Positions 34,534 to 43,992 of a stretch of 64,000 nt of DNA are shown in pieces. Within the stretch, counting starts at the first letter, position 1; each line of letters starts with the position of its first letter. The stretch is from Rhizobium ruizarguesonis. GTDB lineage: Bacteria; Pseudomonadota; Alphaproteobacteria; Rhizobiales; Rhizobiaceae. A model generated the notes under the pieces. That model did not search any database and was not told the origin of the DNA. It saw nothing but the letters and a program-made list of their open reading frames with translations. The stretch spans positions 39,665-103,664 of the forward strand of contig NZ_PQIG01000075.1 of assembly GCF_012349115.1 (NCBI RefSeq), written 5' to 3'. The position numbers and the translations under genes are program-made.

Positions 34534-37500
34534 TTCAGTGAAAATCCCTGGCTCCTGGTCTGCCGCAAGGTCTCGGCCTGCTTCAGCGCCTCGGTCGTCT
34601 TCTCATGAGCGGAGAGCTGCTGGATGGACCGCATCGAATTCCAGGCGATTTCTACCTCCGCCTTTTGCGCGGGGTTCATCCCTGCCGTGACGGACTTGAA
34701 GGTTTCTCCGCTCGGATCCTTCGACGCGATGCCGAGGAAGGTCCGTTCGCCGAACCGTTCGGAGACGGCCTTGGCGAACCCATCGAGTTCGGCCTTCACC
34801 ATTTTGTCGGCAAGCGCATATTCGAGACCGGCGGGAAGATCATTGCGGTCGATCGCATCACGCACGCGCTCGAGCGTTTGCTTTGCGGACGCAGAAAGCG
34901 CCGGAATGTCGACCGAGACTTGCCGGCGGACCGCGCGTTCCTCGGTCTCATGCTTGCGTTCGACCTCGGCCCGCTGGCGAAGATATCGTTCGAGATTACG
35001 GGCCAGGGCCGGCACGTTGGCGATCGCCCGTTCGCGGTCCTGCTTGTCGCCCCGGTTGGCGAACACGCCCGTCTTACCTCTCAATGCACCGAAGCGCTCC
35101 GGTTCGCCGGCGAGCTTCGCCAGCGTGGTTTTGGCGATCGCCTGATCCTTGAGCATCGCCTCGACATTGGCCGCCTTGAAGGCACTTTCCGGCTGGGCGT
35201 AGACGAGATGGAATCGCGCGGAGACATCCTCCCATTGTTTTTTGAGGCCGGGATCGGCTGCGAGCTTGTCCTCGACGGACTGATCGATGGATTTTGAGAA
35301 AGTGGAAATGCCAGATACCATCGGCTTGGACTCCTTGGCGTTCAGGTTGGGTGATGTTTTGGCGTTGGCGGCGCGTCCGAGTTTCACGCCAATCGCCGCC
35401 AGGCGGGCGCCGAGATCGGCGAGCTTCTGTTTCTGCCGGACGGTCCATTCGAGGCGATCGCGAGCGAGCGTCCGGGCGACGTTCATGAGGTGCAGGCCTC
35501 GCGCCTCGGCAAAGCGCAAGGCTTGGCCGTAGAAAGAGCTTTTCTCGTAGTCGAGCGTCGTCTCCTTGGCGTTCCGTCGCGCCAGGATCGGGACAAGGCC
35601 GCCGGACTTCGCAAAAGAGCGTCGGCCGTAATAGACGGCGAGATCCTCGCGATGGCGCGTCATGGCCACATAGGTGAGATGACGGTCCAACGAGAGGGAA
35701 GCGAGCACCTTGACGCGGTCGACGGTCGCGCCTTGGCTCTTGTGGATCGTCGTCGCATAGCCGTGATCGAGCTTGTTGTAGAAGCGCTGCTCGATCGTGA
35801 CCACACGGCGATGGTCCCCTTCGCCAAGCGCCACCACGAGCCGCCCAGGTGCAGCCTCGATGACCTTGGCCAACATACCGTTCTTGACGCCAAGGCTTCC
35901 CTCGTTCTTCAGGAACACGATCTGATCGCCGGCCGCGAACATGCGGGTTCCGTCCTCGGACTTGAAGGCAAAGCCGTCTGCGACGATGCCGCGCTCGACC
36001 AGTTTGGCTCGAGCCATGTCGTTCAACATCCGAACGTCGCGGCGAAGATGCGCAAGGATCAGGCTGCTCTTCGACGGATCGTAGTCGTGGTTCCAATCGG
36101 CAATGAGGTTTTCGACCGCCTGCGCCTTGAGGTCCAACCCCCTGACTTGCCCATGGGCACGATAGGCATCGACCGCTTTGCCGACGTTGCCGCGCGCCAG
36201 ATCGAGCGAGGCGTCGCGCATCCATTGCGCGCGCTGACGATAGATCGTTTCGAGTTCGGCATAGCCGATCCGGTCGGCGATCGCCCGGAAGGCGGCACCC
36301 GCCTCGATCGGTTGCAGCTGTTCGGGGTCGCCGACGAGGACGAGCTTGGCGCCGGCCTTGGTGACGGCCTCGACGAAATGCGCCATCTGCCGCGACGACA
36401 CCATGCCGGCCTCGTCCAGCACGAAAACGGTTCTCGCGTCGATCCGGTTGCGGCCCTGGTTCCAGCGCAGCTCCCACGACGACAGTGTGCGGGACTGAAT
36501 GCCAGCTTCCTTCTCCAGGCCCTCGGCTGCTTTGCCGGCAAGCGCACCACCGACGACACGATAGCCAGCCGCTTCCCAGGCTTCGCGCGCCGCCTTCATC
36601 ATCGTCGTCTTGCCGGCGCCGGCGCGGCCCATGACGGCGGCGATCCGTTCGCCGCCAGCCACACGTTCGATCGCCGTCCGCTGCTCATCCGAAAGACGGG
36701 CATGGCGCGCAAACGTCACTTCCAGCGCCGCCTCTCGCACGCCATGAGAGGCCCGATCGGATAGCCAGATAGCCCGGTTGACCATCTCGGCCTCAAGCTT
36801 AATCATCTCCCGCATCGTGTACTTGGCGGGTGTCCGGACACCAGTCGCAAAATCGATCCGGTCACGTTCGAGGCGCAGCGCCTGCGGGCTCTGCAGGATC
36901 CTCATCATCAGGTTCTGGAACAGAGCGGCATCGTCGATATAGCGGTGCAGGATCTTCCCCACATCGCGATCATCGAAGACGCTCTTCTCCCGCGTGATGA
37001 GGTCGAGAACGATGTCCGGACGGCGCTGTATGCGTCGGGCATTTTCCGCGCGGCGGTCTTGCTGAAGTTCAACGCGTTCGAGTTTTGGCGACCATGCCGA
37101 CGTCCTTGCGTTGGCTTGTTCCGCCTTGCGATCGATCGCTTTGGTGCCGACACCAAGATGGATGGTCGGGGTCAGTTCGATGCCTTGCTTTTCGAAGGAG
37201 CGCCCGTCGACGCGGATGTCGAGACCGGCAAGGGCAAGATGCCTATTCTGACAGGCGAACCAGCCATCGCGAACCGCATTAAAATCGTCCGCGCTTCCCG
37301 CCCAGAGTTCATAGACGATCTTGCCGGCATCGTTGCGCATCGGGTTGCCGTCCGGACTGGCCACCGCGATCTTTTTTGCGCCGAACCCATCCTCTGTCAG
37401 CGGCCTGAGCGTCGTCATCAGATGGACATGCGGATTGCCCGGTGCGTCGTGATAGACCCAGTCGGCGACCATCCCCTTCGACGTAATGTGCCGCTCCACG

Positions 37501-37853
37501 AAATCCCGGACGAGAGCAACGTTCTGCTCGGCAGAGAGCTCGATTGGAAGAGCAATGGTGAGGTCTTTGGCGAGCTGCGCGTCCGATCGCTTTTCGAAGG
37601 CCTCGACCTTGTTCCAGAAGGCTTCGGACGCTCCAGACACCGACCTGTCAGCGATCATGGCACGCAGCCATGTGGGAGCCCCTGTCGGGATGACGAACTC
37701 CTCATGCAGGAGACCACGCTTGCGGGTGTAGTCGATCGTCCGGGCTTCCCGCTCATAGTCCATCTTCGCGCAGTGTCGGTAGGCCGCCGACAGCACGGCG
37801 CTGCGGCCGGAGCCACGGGCAACGATGCTGACGGAGAAATGTGGGACGGCCAC
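34530..37853 (-). CDS. traA: TraA, relaxase-helicase
   Basis: A 1107-residue Ti-type TraA. The N-terminal MobA/MobL relaxase domain has the HUH-type motif VYHDAPGNPHVHLMTTL (His at ~135, 142, 144) and a Tyr-bearing N-terminal region (SAAYRHCAKMDYE). The central and C-terminal helicase has Walker A GRAGAGKTTMM (~residue 410), VFVLDEAGMVSSRQM and a UvrD-like YATTIHKSQGATVDRV. It nicks oriT, stays attached to the transferred strand and unwinds it. It is divergent from traC, with oriT between. Intact. Confidence 0.95.
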   Translation of the reverse strand: MAVPHFSVSIVARGSGRSAVLSAAYRHCAKMDYEREARTIDYTRKRGLLHEEFVIPTGAPTWLRAMIADRSVSGASEAFWNKVEAFEKRSDAQLAKDLTIALPIELSAEQNVALVRDFVERHITSKGMVADWVYHDAPGNPHVHLMTTLRPLTEDGFGAKKIAVASPDGNPMRNDAGKIVYELWAGSADDFNAVRDGWFACQNRHLALAGLDIRVDGRSFEKQGIELTPTIHLGVGTKAIDRKAEQANARTSAWSPKLERVELQQDRRAENARRIQRRPDIVLDLITREKSVFDDRDVGKILHRYIDDAALFQNLMMRILQSPQALRLERDRIDFATGVRTPAKYTMREMIKLEAEMVNRAIWLSDRASHGVREAALEVTFARHARLSDEQRTAIERVAGGERIAAVMGRAGAGKTTMMKAAREAWEAAGYRVVGGALAGKAAEGLEKEAGIQSRTLSSWELRWNQGRNRIDARTVFVLDEAGMVSSRQMAHFVEAVTKAGAKLVLVGDPEQLQPIEAGAAFRAIADRIGYAELETIYRQRAQWMRDASLDLARGNVGKAVDAYRAHGQVRGLDLKAQAVENLIADWNHDYDPSKSSLILAHLRRDVRMLNDMARAKLVERGIVADGFAFKSEDGTRMFAAGDQIVFLKNEGSLGVKNGMLAKVIEAAPGRLVVALGEGDHRRVVTIEQRFYNKLDHGYATTIHKSQGATVDRVKVLASLSLDRHLTYVAMTRHREDLAVYYGRRSFAKSGGLVPILARRNAKETTLDYEKSSFYGQALRFAEARGLHLMNVARTLARDRLEWTVRQKQKLADLGARLAAIGVKLGRAANAKTSPNLNAKESKPMVSGISTFSKSIDQSVEDKLAADPGLKKQWEDVSARFHLVYAQPESAFKAANVEAMLKDQAIAKTTLAKLAGEPERFGALRGKTGVFANRGDKQDRERAIANVPALARNLERYLRQRAEVERKHETEERAVRRQVSVDIPALSASAKQTLERVRDAIDRNDLPAGLEYALADKMVKAELDGFAKAVSERFGERTFLGIASKDPSGETFKSVTAGMNPAQKAEVEIAWNSMRSIQQLSAHEKTTEALKQAETLRQTRSQGFSLK

Positions 37854-37925
37854 GGCGGAGTTCTTTCCCGGTTGCGAACGAGTTCATCGCGTTCGTCGAG
37901 AGCGGCGGGCCAGATCGACCTCAAG

Positions 37926-37964
37926 CAAGGGCGTCGCGTCAGCGACGTATAATTGCGCCCTTGG
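37926..37964 (+). other. oriT: Origin of transfer (oriT) core
   Basis: The core contains the inverted repeat CGTCGC-GTCA-GCGACG (37932-37947) next to TATAATTGCGCCCTTGG (37948-37964). The latter is the conserved nick-region form of Ti-plasmid and RSF1010-like (Q-type) oriT sites. The location between divergent traA and traC matches Ti-type plasmids. The exact nicked bond cannot be read from the sequence alone. Confidence 0.85.
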
Positions 37965-38034
37965 AAGCCGCTCCTTCGGAACGGCCGGGATCATTCCCGA
38001 AAGCATCGCCGTTGGCGATTGTAGGATTCACAGT

Positions 38035-38049
38035 AGTGCGTTCCGCACT
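38035..38049. promoter_or_regulatory. Palindrome in the traC leader
   Basis: AGTGCG-TTC-CGCACT, a perfect 6-3-6 inverted repeat, lies 58 bases upstream of traC and about 180 bases from traA. It is a candidate operator for a tra regulator. It does not match the classical Ti tra box. Confidence 0.4.
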
Positions 38050-38106
38050 CTGTTCCGAAAAACTGGCTTCGAAAGACAATCTTTCTCACCCAGGAGACGA
38101 TCGGAT

Positions 38107-38400
38107 ATGAAGAAGCCATCCTCAAAAATCCGCGACGAAATCGCCAAGCTGCAGGAACAGCTCAAGATCGCCGAGACCAGGGAAGCGGAACGCATCGGCC
38201 GGATCGCGCTCAAGGCATGCCTTGGCGAGATCGAAATCGACGAGTCGGAACTTCAGGCAGCGTTTGAGCAACTGACCAAGCGATTTCGCGGAGGGCAGGG
38301 GGCTTCGAACGGAAAAGAAAGGGGAGGGGCAGCCGTCGTCTCGCAGCAAGCCGCGCCGGTCACGTCTGGCGCGGGCGCGGGCAGCGCTGGCGAGGCTTGA
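38107..38400 (+). CDS. traC: TraC, relaxosome accessory protein
   Basis: A 97-residue TraC of the Ti type ([20 protein letters not shown], then [20 protein letters not shown]). It begins with a coiled coil and ends in a low-complexity Ala/Gly/Ser tail. TraC and TraD help TraA at oriT. The frame is open upstream to 37825, but ATG 38107 follows CAGGAG at about 10 bases. traD follows after 4 bases. Confidence 0.9.
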   Translation: MKKPSSKIRDEIAKLQEQLKIAETREAERIGRIALKACLGEIEIDESELQAAFEQLTKRFRGGQGASNGKERGGAAVVSQQAAPVTSGAGAGSAGEA

Positions 38401-38404
38401 ACGC

Positions 38405-38620
38405 ATGGCGAGGACGATGACATCCGACGCCCGCAAGAAGGACACGCGGGAAAAGATCGAGCTCGGCGGACTGATCGTCAAGGCCGGTCTGCGCTACGAG
38501 AAGCGAGCGCTGTTGCTGGGCGCGCTGGTCGATGCAGCGCGCCGCATCAAGAGTGACGATACCGAGCAGTCCAGGCTCACGGCAATCGGCGTGGAGGCCT
38601 TCGGCAATGACGATCAATAG
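38405..38620 (+). CDS. traD: TraD, relaxosome accessory protein
   Basis: A 71-residue Ti-type TraD ([20 protein letters not shown], then [20 protein letters not shown]). It is small and basic, as in the family, which is needed for DNA processing at oriT. It overlaps the start of traG by 14 bases. Confidence 0.9.
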   Translation: MARTMTSDARKKDTREKIELGGLIVKAGLRYEKRALLLGALVDAARRIKSDDTEQSRLTAIGVEAFGNDDQ

Positions 38621-40538
38621 GATTGCGCTCGTCGTCATGCCAGGGACGTTGATGATCCTGGTCGTCATCGGGATGACCGGCATCGAGCAATGGCTTTCCG
38701 GTTTCGGCAAGACGGAGGTCGCGCGACTGGCATGGGGGCGGGCGGGCATCGCATTGCCCTATGTGGCGAGTGCGGCGATCGGAGTTCTGTTGCTGTTTTC
38801 GAGCGCCGGTTCGATCAATATCAAGCAGGCAGGTTGGGGCGTCGTCGCGGGATCGAGTGGGACAATCCTGGTCGCAGCCATTCGCGAAACAATGCGCCTT
38901 TCCGCTTTCATGACAGTACCCGCCGACAAGACGGTCTGGGCCTTTCTCGATCCGGCGACGTCGATCGGCGCGAGTGCGGCGCTCTTATGTGCCGGCTTCG
39001 CGCTTCGCGTGGCGCTCATCGGCAATGCGGCATTCGCAAGGGCCGAGCCGAAGCGCATTCAGGGCAAGCGGGCGCTCCATGGCGAAGCGGGTTGGATGAA
39101 GCTCACAGAGGCGGCAAAGCTGTTTCCCGATGCCGGTGGAATCGTCATCGGCGAGCGCTATCGGGTCGACAAGGACAGTGTCGGGAGCCAAGCGTTTCGC
39201 GCCGACAGCGCTGAGACGTGGGGCGCCGGCGGAAAGTCGCCGTTGCTGTGCTTCGATGGCTCATTCGGCTCGTCGCACGGGGTCGTCTTTGCCGGTTCCG
39301 GTGGCTTCAAGACGACGTCGGTGACGATCCCGACGGCGCTCAAATGGGGCGGCACGCTGATCGTGCTCGATCCATCGAACGAGGTCGCACCGATGGTCTC
39401 CGTGCATCGCGGCGGAGCCGGAAGGGATGTATTCGTCCTCGATCCAAGGAAGCCTGACATCGGTTTTAACGTGCTGGACTGGGTCGGTCGTTTCGGCGGG
39501 ACGAAGGAAGAGGATATTGCCTCGGTCGCCTCATGGATCATGAGCGACAGCGGCGGCGTGCGTGGTGTCCGTGACGACTTCTTTCGCGCATCGGCGCTGC
39601 AACTGCTGACAGCGCTGATCGCCGATGTCTGCCTGTCCGGTCACACGGACGAGCACGACCAGACGCTTCGGCAGGTACGCATGAATCTATCGGAACCGGA
39701 GCCGACGTTGCGCAAACGGCTGCAAGACATCTACGACAATTCGGGCTCGGATTTTGTGAAGGAAAACGTCGCAGCCTTCGTCAACATGACGCCGGAAACT
39801 TTCTCCGGCGTCTACGCCAATGCGGTCAAGGAAACACACTGGCTTTCCTATCCGAACTACGCGGCGCTAGTATCGGGAAAGAAGTTCGCGACCAACGACA
39901 TCGCGGCCGGCAATACGGACGTCTTCATCAACATCGACCTCAAGACATTGGAGACCCATTCCGGTCTTGCGCGCGTCATCATCGGCTCGTTTCTCAATGC
40001 GATCTACAATCGCGACGGACAGATCAAGGGGCGCGCCCTGTTTCTCCTCGATGAGGTCGCGCGCCTCGGCTACATGCGGATCATAGAGACCGCGCGCGAT
40101 GCCGGTCGCAAATACGGCATCACGCTGACGATGATCTATCAGTCGATCGGCCAGATGCGCGAAACCTATGGCGGCCGCGATGCGGCAAGCAAGTGGTTCG
40201 AGAGTGCCAGCTGGATTTCGTTTGCCGCGATCAACGATCCAGAGACCGCCGATTACATCTCCCGACGCTGCGGCATGACCACGGTCGAGATTGACCAGGT
40301 GAGCCGCAGTTTCCAGGCAAAGGGATCATCACGAACACGCTCGAAGCAGCTCGCTGCCAGAACACTCATTCAGCCCCATGAAGTTCTGCGCATGCGGGCC
40401 GACGAACAGATCGTCTTCACCGCAGGAAACGCGCCACTCCGATGCGGACGAGCCATCTGGTTCCGGCGCGACGACATGAAGGCATGCGTCGGCACAAACA
40501 GGTTTCACATGGTCGGGGATACGCCAAAGCCTGCATGA
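38607..40538 (+). CDS. traG: TraG, type IV coupling protein
   Basis: A 643-residue VirD4-family ATPase. N-terminal membrane helices lie at about residues 4-24, 45-65 and 105-135. Walker A is [10 protein letters not shown] (~residue 230) and Walker [12 protein letters not shown] (~477). It also has [15 protein letters not shown] and the C-terminal [15 protein letters not shown] region. It links the TraA-bound DNA to the Trb channel. ATG 38607 begins [16 protein letters not shown] as in Ti TraG and overlaps traD. Intact. Confidence 0.94.
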   Translation: MTINRIALVVMPGTLMILVVIGMTGIEQWLSGFGKTEVARLAWGRAGIALPYVASAAIGVLLLFSSAGSINIKQAGWGVVAGSSGTILVAAIRETMRLSAFMTVPADKTVWAFLDPATSIGASAALLCAGFALRVALIGNAAFARAEPKRIQGKRALHGEAGWMKLTEAAKLFPDAGGIVIGERYRVDKDSVGSQAFRADSAETWGAGGKSPLLCFDGSFGSSHGVVFAGSGGFKTTSVTIPTALKWGGTLIVLDPSNEVAPMVSVHRGGAGRDVFVLDPRKPDIGFNVLDWVGRFGGTKEEDIASVASWIMSDSGGVRGVRDDFFRASALQLLTALIADVCLSGHTDEHDQTLRQVRMNLSEPEPTLRKRLQDIYDNSGSDFVKENVAAFVNMTPETFSGVYANAVKETHWLSYPNYAALVSGKKFATNDIAAGNTDVFINIDLKTLETHSGLARVIIGSFLNAIYNRDGQIKGRALFLLDEVARLGYMRIIETARDAGRKYGITLTMIYQSIGQMRETYGGRDAASKWFESASWISFAAINDPETADYISRRCGMTTVEIDQVSRSFQAKGSSRTRSKQLAARTLIQPHEVLRMRADEQIVFTAGNAPLRCGRAIWFRRDDMKACVGTNRFHMVGDTPKPA

Positions 40539-40837
40539 TCCAAGCCGGCGCGCGGTGCAACCGAGCAAGGCTGATCCAGAAAAATGAAGAGTATCGGAGA
40601 AATCAGCATAGCGACGCCCGGCGGGCGGGATTTCGGGAATTCTCGTTGCGTGACGGGAGGAAAACAGGGCAGCCGCAGGAGCCTCAACATAGTGGCCCGA
40701 AGGGGAGGCGGGATCGACTGCCCCCGCCCATCGCGCACCATTTTTCCGGCCACACCGCAGCCCGGAGCCAAGCTCCTCCGTAAACGCAGATGAAACCGGG
40801 TCCGACATAGGTTGAGACGAAACGAGGGGACCGGAAA
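40539..40837. other. Intergenic region, nothing recognised
   Basis: About 300 bases after traG. No supported coding frame, repeat or terminator-like hairpin with a T-run was seen. Confidence 0.35.
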
Positions 40838-41425
40838 GTGGCGAAATCAAATGTGGTTCCGTTTAGAAAGCCGCCGAAGGCCGGAGCCGGTCGCGACCGG
40901 CAGCGCGCGGGTGGAGGACTGCTGAGATCTGGCCGGAACAGATGGCGTAAACGCTCGACGGCAGTTCTATGCACCGTGATCATTGCTGTCGGGGGTTGGC
41001 TTGCCTATGGCGGCGCCGACGTTCTCCCCGATCTCGCCACTTTGACCAAGAAACCGACGACGGATTCATTGTCGACCGCATTTTCGATGTGCGACGGAAG
41101 CCATCGAGCAAACTGCGTCGTCGACGGCGACACATTCTGGTTCAACGGCGAGAAAATCCGCATCGCCGACATCGATACGCCTGAACTCCGCCCGCCCCGG
41201 TGCGAGGCGGAACGGATAAAGGGTGAGGCGGCAAAATCCCGCCTGCTGACGCTGCTCAACGCTGGAAAATTCTCGCTAGCGGCCGGGTTCCGTGACGAAG
41301 ACAAATATGGACGCAAATTGCGAACCGTATTTCGTGCAGGCAACTCGCTGGGCGATGCCTTGATCAAGGAAGGGCTTGCCCGATCATGGGATGGTACCCG
41401 ACACGGCTGGTGCCAGGGCGGGTGA
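40838..41425 (+). CDS. Membrane-anchored thermonuclease-like (SNase) protein
   Basis: A 195-residue protein with one N-terminal membrane segment (residues ~43-60) and a C-terminal staphylococcal-nuclease-like domain. The motif CVVDGDTFWFNGEKIRIADI, then DTPELRPPRCEAE, carries the conserved Asp and Arg positions, and EDKYGRKLRTV provides the second active-site stretch. These are common on rhizobial conjugative plasmids and may trim DNA in the periplasm. The start is GTG 40838. Convincing for the domain, uncertain for the role. Confidence 0.85.
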   Translation: MAKSNVVPFRKPPKAGAGRDRQRAGGGLLRSGRNRWRKRSTAVLCTVIIAVGGWLAYGGADVLPDLATLTKKPTTDSLSTAFSMCDGSHRANCVVDGDTFWFNGEKIRIADIDTPELRPPRCEAERIKGEAAKSRLLTLLNAGKFSLAAGFRDEDKYGRKLRTVFRAGNSLGDALIKEGLARSWDGTRHGWCQGG

Positions 41426-41667
41426 CAGCCATCATCACCTTCCCTGCACGGGAGAGGGATAGGGGTTTGGGGAAAGGGAGGAGGGAACCGTCCCCTTTCT
41501 CCCTGGGAGGAAGTTTGAAGGAGGGGCATTGCCCTTCCTTCATGGGGTGAGATTGAGAGGGGCGGCAGAGCCCCCCTTTCATAGCCGCTCGGCTCGGTCG
41601 ATCCGGCTGGAGGGGCTCATGTGAATAGGCAAAGACCAGAGGCGACAAGCCGCCTCTGGTCTCGACC
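41426..41667. other. Intergenic region with stem-loops
   Basis: About 240 bases between convergent genes. It is rich in purine runs that form two hairpins. The clearer is GAAGGAGGGGC/GCCCTTCCTTC at 41517-41541. Another lies near 41471-41507 (GGAAAGGG pairing with CCCCTTTCTCC). No U-tract follows, so bidirectional termination is only possible. Confidence 0.4.
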
Positions 41668-41982
41668 TCAGTCGCTCGGATCGAAAGGCTCTTTGTCCTC
41701 AAGGCCGATGTGCCATCGTTTGTCGGACCACCGCGACGGGAGGTAGATCTCATCACCGCCGAAGTGCGCAATGATGATCTCGCTGGCCTCGTGGAACAAA
41801 CCGAAATCGACCTTGTTGTCGACTGCCCAAAGCAGCGCTGCAGACAGAAACTCCCGCGAGATATCGGCGGGAAGATGCACTTCCGCATCGAAATTTCGGC
41901 GCAGTCGTTCAAGCCAATCCGGCTGTTGATCCGGCCGCTTCTGATCTTCTTCCACCACACGAGTGATTTGATGCTTTGTCAT
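41668..41982 (-). CDS. Conserved-type plasmid hypothetical protein (104 aa)
   Basis: A 104-residue protein starting at ATG 41982 (MTKHQITRVVEEDQKRPDQQ), with AAGGAG seven bases upstream. It continues with WLERLRRNFDAEVHLPADIS and ends FDPSD. The composition and strong ribosome-binding site support a real gene. I have no function for it. The frame is open to 42384, but the internal ATG is clearly favoured. Confidence 0.75.
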   Translation of the reverse strand: MTKHQITRVVEEDQKRPDQQPDWLERLRRNFDAEVHLPADISREFLSAALLWAVDNKVDFGLFHEASEIIIAHFGGDEIYLPSRWSDKRWHIGLEDKEPFDPSD

Positions 41983-42425
41983 CAGAGTCTCCTTTTCGTT
42001 TTCTGACGAAAGGTGTCCGCACCGTAGTCCGTGAGGGGTCAGGGACCGCGGAACGCGGCCACCTTGCGGCGAGCGGAGGAACCGATTTTCTCTGTGCCGC
42101 TTGCGGCGTTGGGAAAATTGGAGGAGCCGCGATGTCCTTGACGCCGGAACGACGGGTGCAAAATGGGACGTCAGAGAGAGATAGAACCGCGTCCTGAAGG
42201 GACGCGACCGCTTGCCATCTCCGATGGCGACGGGAGGCTCCGGCTGTCTCCGGACAATGAGATTTCGCAGAGGCATGCTTCTTGCTGCGAGAGGATCGTA
42301 ACCCGGCGGGGCGGAGACCGCGTGCGGGCTCCGGTCGCGGTGCGACCAGAGCCGTGCGCCATCGGCGCCTCGCCCAAGCCCCATACTTCACGAAAATGAA
42401 TCGGTCGCATCTGTGGGATTCACAT
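41983..42425. other. Divergent intergenic region, nothing recognised
   Basis: About 440 bases between the 41668-41982 gene and the WGR gene. Frames are open on both strands but none has a good ribosome-binding site or a family resemblance. It should hold two divergent promoters. Confidence 0.35.
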
Positions 42426-42734
42426 ATGTCGTTGGACGTAGCGGCGCCGTGTGAGGATCATGCCGGCATGATTTCGCAACCATACCAGCTCTATGTCGAA
42501 CGAACGGATCCAGCCAAGAACATGGCGCGGTATTATGCCATGGAGATTGAGCAGACGATGTTCGGAGAGGCCTGCCTGACTCGGCGATGGGGACGGATCG
42601 GCAAGCGTGGACAGGAAAAACAGCATGTGTTCGAACGGGAGGAGGAAGCGGTTCGCTTGTTCCTTGAGCTGTTGAAGCAAAAACGTGGTCGCGGCTATCG
42701 CCCAAAAACAACCTGCCGATATTCGCCGAGCTGA
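42426..42734 (+). CDS. WGR-domain protein
   Basis: A ~102-residue protein that is essentially one WGR domain (YQLYVERTDPAKNMARYYAM, then TRRWGRIGKRGQEKQHVFER and the Glu-rich helix before LFLELLKQKRGRG). WGR domains are DNA- or polymer-binding modules, and free-standing copies are common on rhizobial plasmids. The start is either ATG 42426 or ATG 42468. The first is used because it gives the longest credible protein. Confidence 0.85.
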   Translation: MSLDVAAPCEDHAGMISQPYQLYVERTDPAKNMARYYAMEIEQTMFGEACLTRRWGRIGKRGQEKQHVFEREEEAVRLFLELLKQKRGRGYRPKTTCRYSPS

Positions 42735-42796
42735 CGATGATTGTGTTCCGCGTTCCAGCTGGTAGAGGAGGGGGCGCTGAAGCGGCCCACGGCGTG

Positions 42797-42970
42797 TTAT
42801 TCGCGCCGGTTCCAGTCGGTCTCGAACGACGCCTCGATCTCGACGAAGAACGGAATCTTGATGGCCAGTTTCAGGCCGAGTTTCCCCTTGCGGAAGTAGT
42901 GACAGATCACCTTGCCGAGGGTGCGGAGCCGACGGCCGGTGGCGGTGAGGAACTGAGCGAGCTGTTGCAC
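42797..42970 (-). CDS. Small basic hypothetical protein (57 aa)
   Basis: GTG 42970 preceded by AAAGGAGAAAATACC starts VQQLAQFLTATGRRLRTLGK, continuing with a basic stretch VICHYFRKGKLGLKLAIKIP and ending TDWNRRE. The strong ribosome-binding site and coherent composition argue for a gene too short to show up in usual ORF scans. It converges with the WGR gene. Function unknown. Confidence 0.6.
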   Translation of the reverse strand: MQQLAQFLTATGRRLRTLGKVICHYFRKGKLGLKLAIKIPFFVEIEASFETDWNRRE

Positions 42971-43262
42971 GGTATTTTCTCCTTTCGAAATGCGGATATC
43001 GCGGGGATAGGCCGCATGGCGGACAAGGAGGGACGCACCTGAAAGGCCGAAACGAGAGTGAAGGACCTGCCGGCGCCAAGAATTTGGCACGCGAGGAGCC
43101 GCAATGCGGCGGGGAAAATTCTGGCGCGGCAGGTTGCGGGCGACGGACGGGATGCAGCATCCCCGATGTCGATGACGGTAGATCGAAAGGAGAGTCGCAG
43201 CGGATCGCCCCTCTCGGGATCCTGGATGCCGGCGGTCCCCCAGTGCTGGTGGTATGCCGCCC
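42971..43262. other. Intergenic region
   Basis: About 290 bases upstream of the small protein. A CGCACCTGAAAGGCCG leader motif at about 43034 resembles one upstream of DUF736 at about 44067. No coding frame is supported. Confidence 0.3.
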
Positions 43263-43424
43263 TTAGAAGGGCGGATCGGCGTCGATGGAACCGTCCTGTT
43301 CGCCAAGCATCATGATCAGCTCGGCCTGGGCGATTTCGAGCTCGGCTTCGATCTCGCGGCGCTCGGCGGGCTCGATGCAGGCGTTCAGCTCGGCGCGCAG
43401 TTCTTCGATTTGTTGTTCGATCAT
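43263..43424 (-). CDS. Small acidic coiled-coil hypothetical protein (53 aa)
   Basis: From ATG 43424, six bases after AAGGAG with a nearer ATG at 43430 lying too close to it, the frame encodes MIEQQIEELRAELNACIEPA, then ERREIEAELEIAQAELIM. It is a strongly helical, Glu-rich protein. Such small coiled-coil proteins are common in rhizobial plasmids. Function unknown. Confidence 0.6.
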   Translation of the reverse strand: MIEQQIEELRAELNACIEPAERREIEAELEIAQAELIMMLGEQDGSIDADPPF

Positions 43425-43680
43425 CGTCATCTCCTTGATGTTTGAGAAAGATGACGCCCGCCGGCGTGGCGGCGGGTCAGGGTCAAGGATCGCGCATGCG
43501 ACCGCCAGCGGCGGTGAGTGGGGGAGCCGAAATGCGCCGGCATTTTGGGGGAACCGCTCGTCCTTGAGGCTGTCCCGGCTCCACGGCATGATGGGGGCCC
43601 GATATGAGCAGACCCCCACCTCTCCGTATGGCACCCTAAAAGTCGGCCGCGGGCTCGACGCCCGGGGCCTTGTTGGGATC

Positions 43681-43992
43681 TCAATCCCGATTGGGGCGGG
43701 ACCAGATCAGCTGGTAGCCGTCCTCGCCTTCGACCTCGGAGAGCGTTGCGTAGATCGGGGCGGGGAAGCTCGGGTCGTCCAGCTTGACCGAGAGATAGTC
43801 GCGGTCGCTCTCGCCGGAGCGCTTCTGCCAAGCCGCACCCAGCTCGACATTGCCGGCGTAGATGCGGAAGTGCGGGCCCTTGTCGGAGGGGCTGTCGACG
43901 CGGGCGATGCGGGCCTTGACGTTGAGTGCGAGGGTGCGGATCGAGCCGGTGAAGCCGTTTTCGTTTGCGGTGAAAGTGCCGATGGTAGCCAT
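43681..43992 (-). CDS. DUF736-family protein
   Basis: A 103-residue DUF736 protein ([20 protein letters not shown], then [19 protein letters not shown] and a C-terminal RPNRD tail). DUF736 is widespread on alphaproteobacterial plasmids and has no assigned function. The start is supported by AAAGGAACAGACA upstream. Neighbours are other small plasmid genes, typical of an establishment region. Confidence 0.9.
   Translation of the reverse strand: MATIGTFTANENGFTGSIRTLALNVKARIARVDSPSDKGPHFRIYAGNVELGAAWQKRSGESDRDYLSVKLDDPSFPAPIYATLSEVEGEDGYQLIWSRPNRD

Larger units (their letters stand above)
37854..38106. other. oriT-containing divergent region between traA and traC
   Basis: About 250 bases carrying the oriT core (37926-37964), an inverted repeat at 38035-38049, and the traA and traC leaders. 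traC's ribosome-binding site (CAGGAGACGATCGGAT) lies at its right end. No coding sequence is expected here. Confidence 0.75.

Noticed and set aside
35074..36477. Long minus-strand alternative frame within traA
   Set aside because: It lies entirely inside traA in another frame and has the Arg-rich composition of a shadow frame.
41517..41541. Stem-loop considered as a rho-independent terminator
   Set aside because: No T-run follows on either strand, so I list it only as a hairpin.
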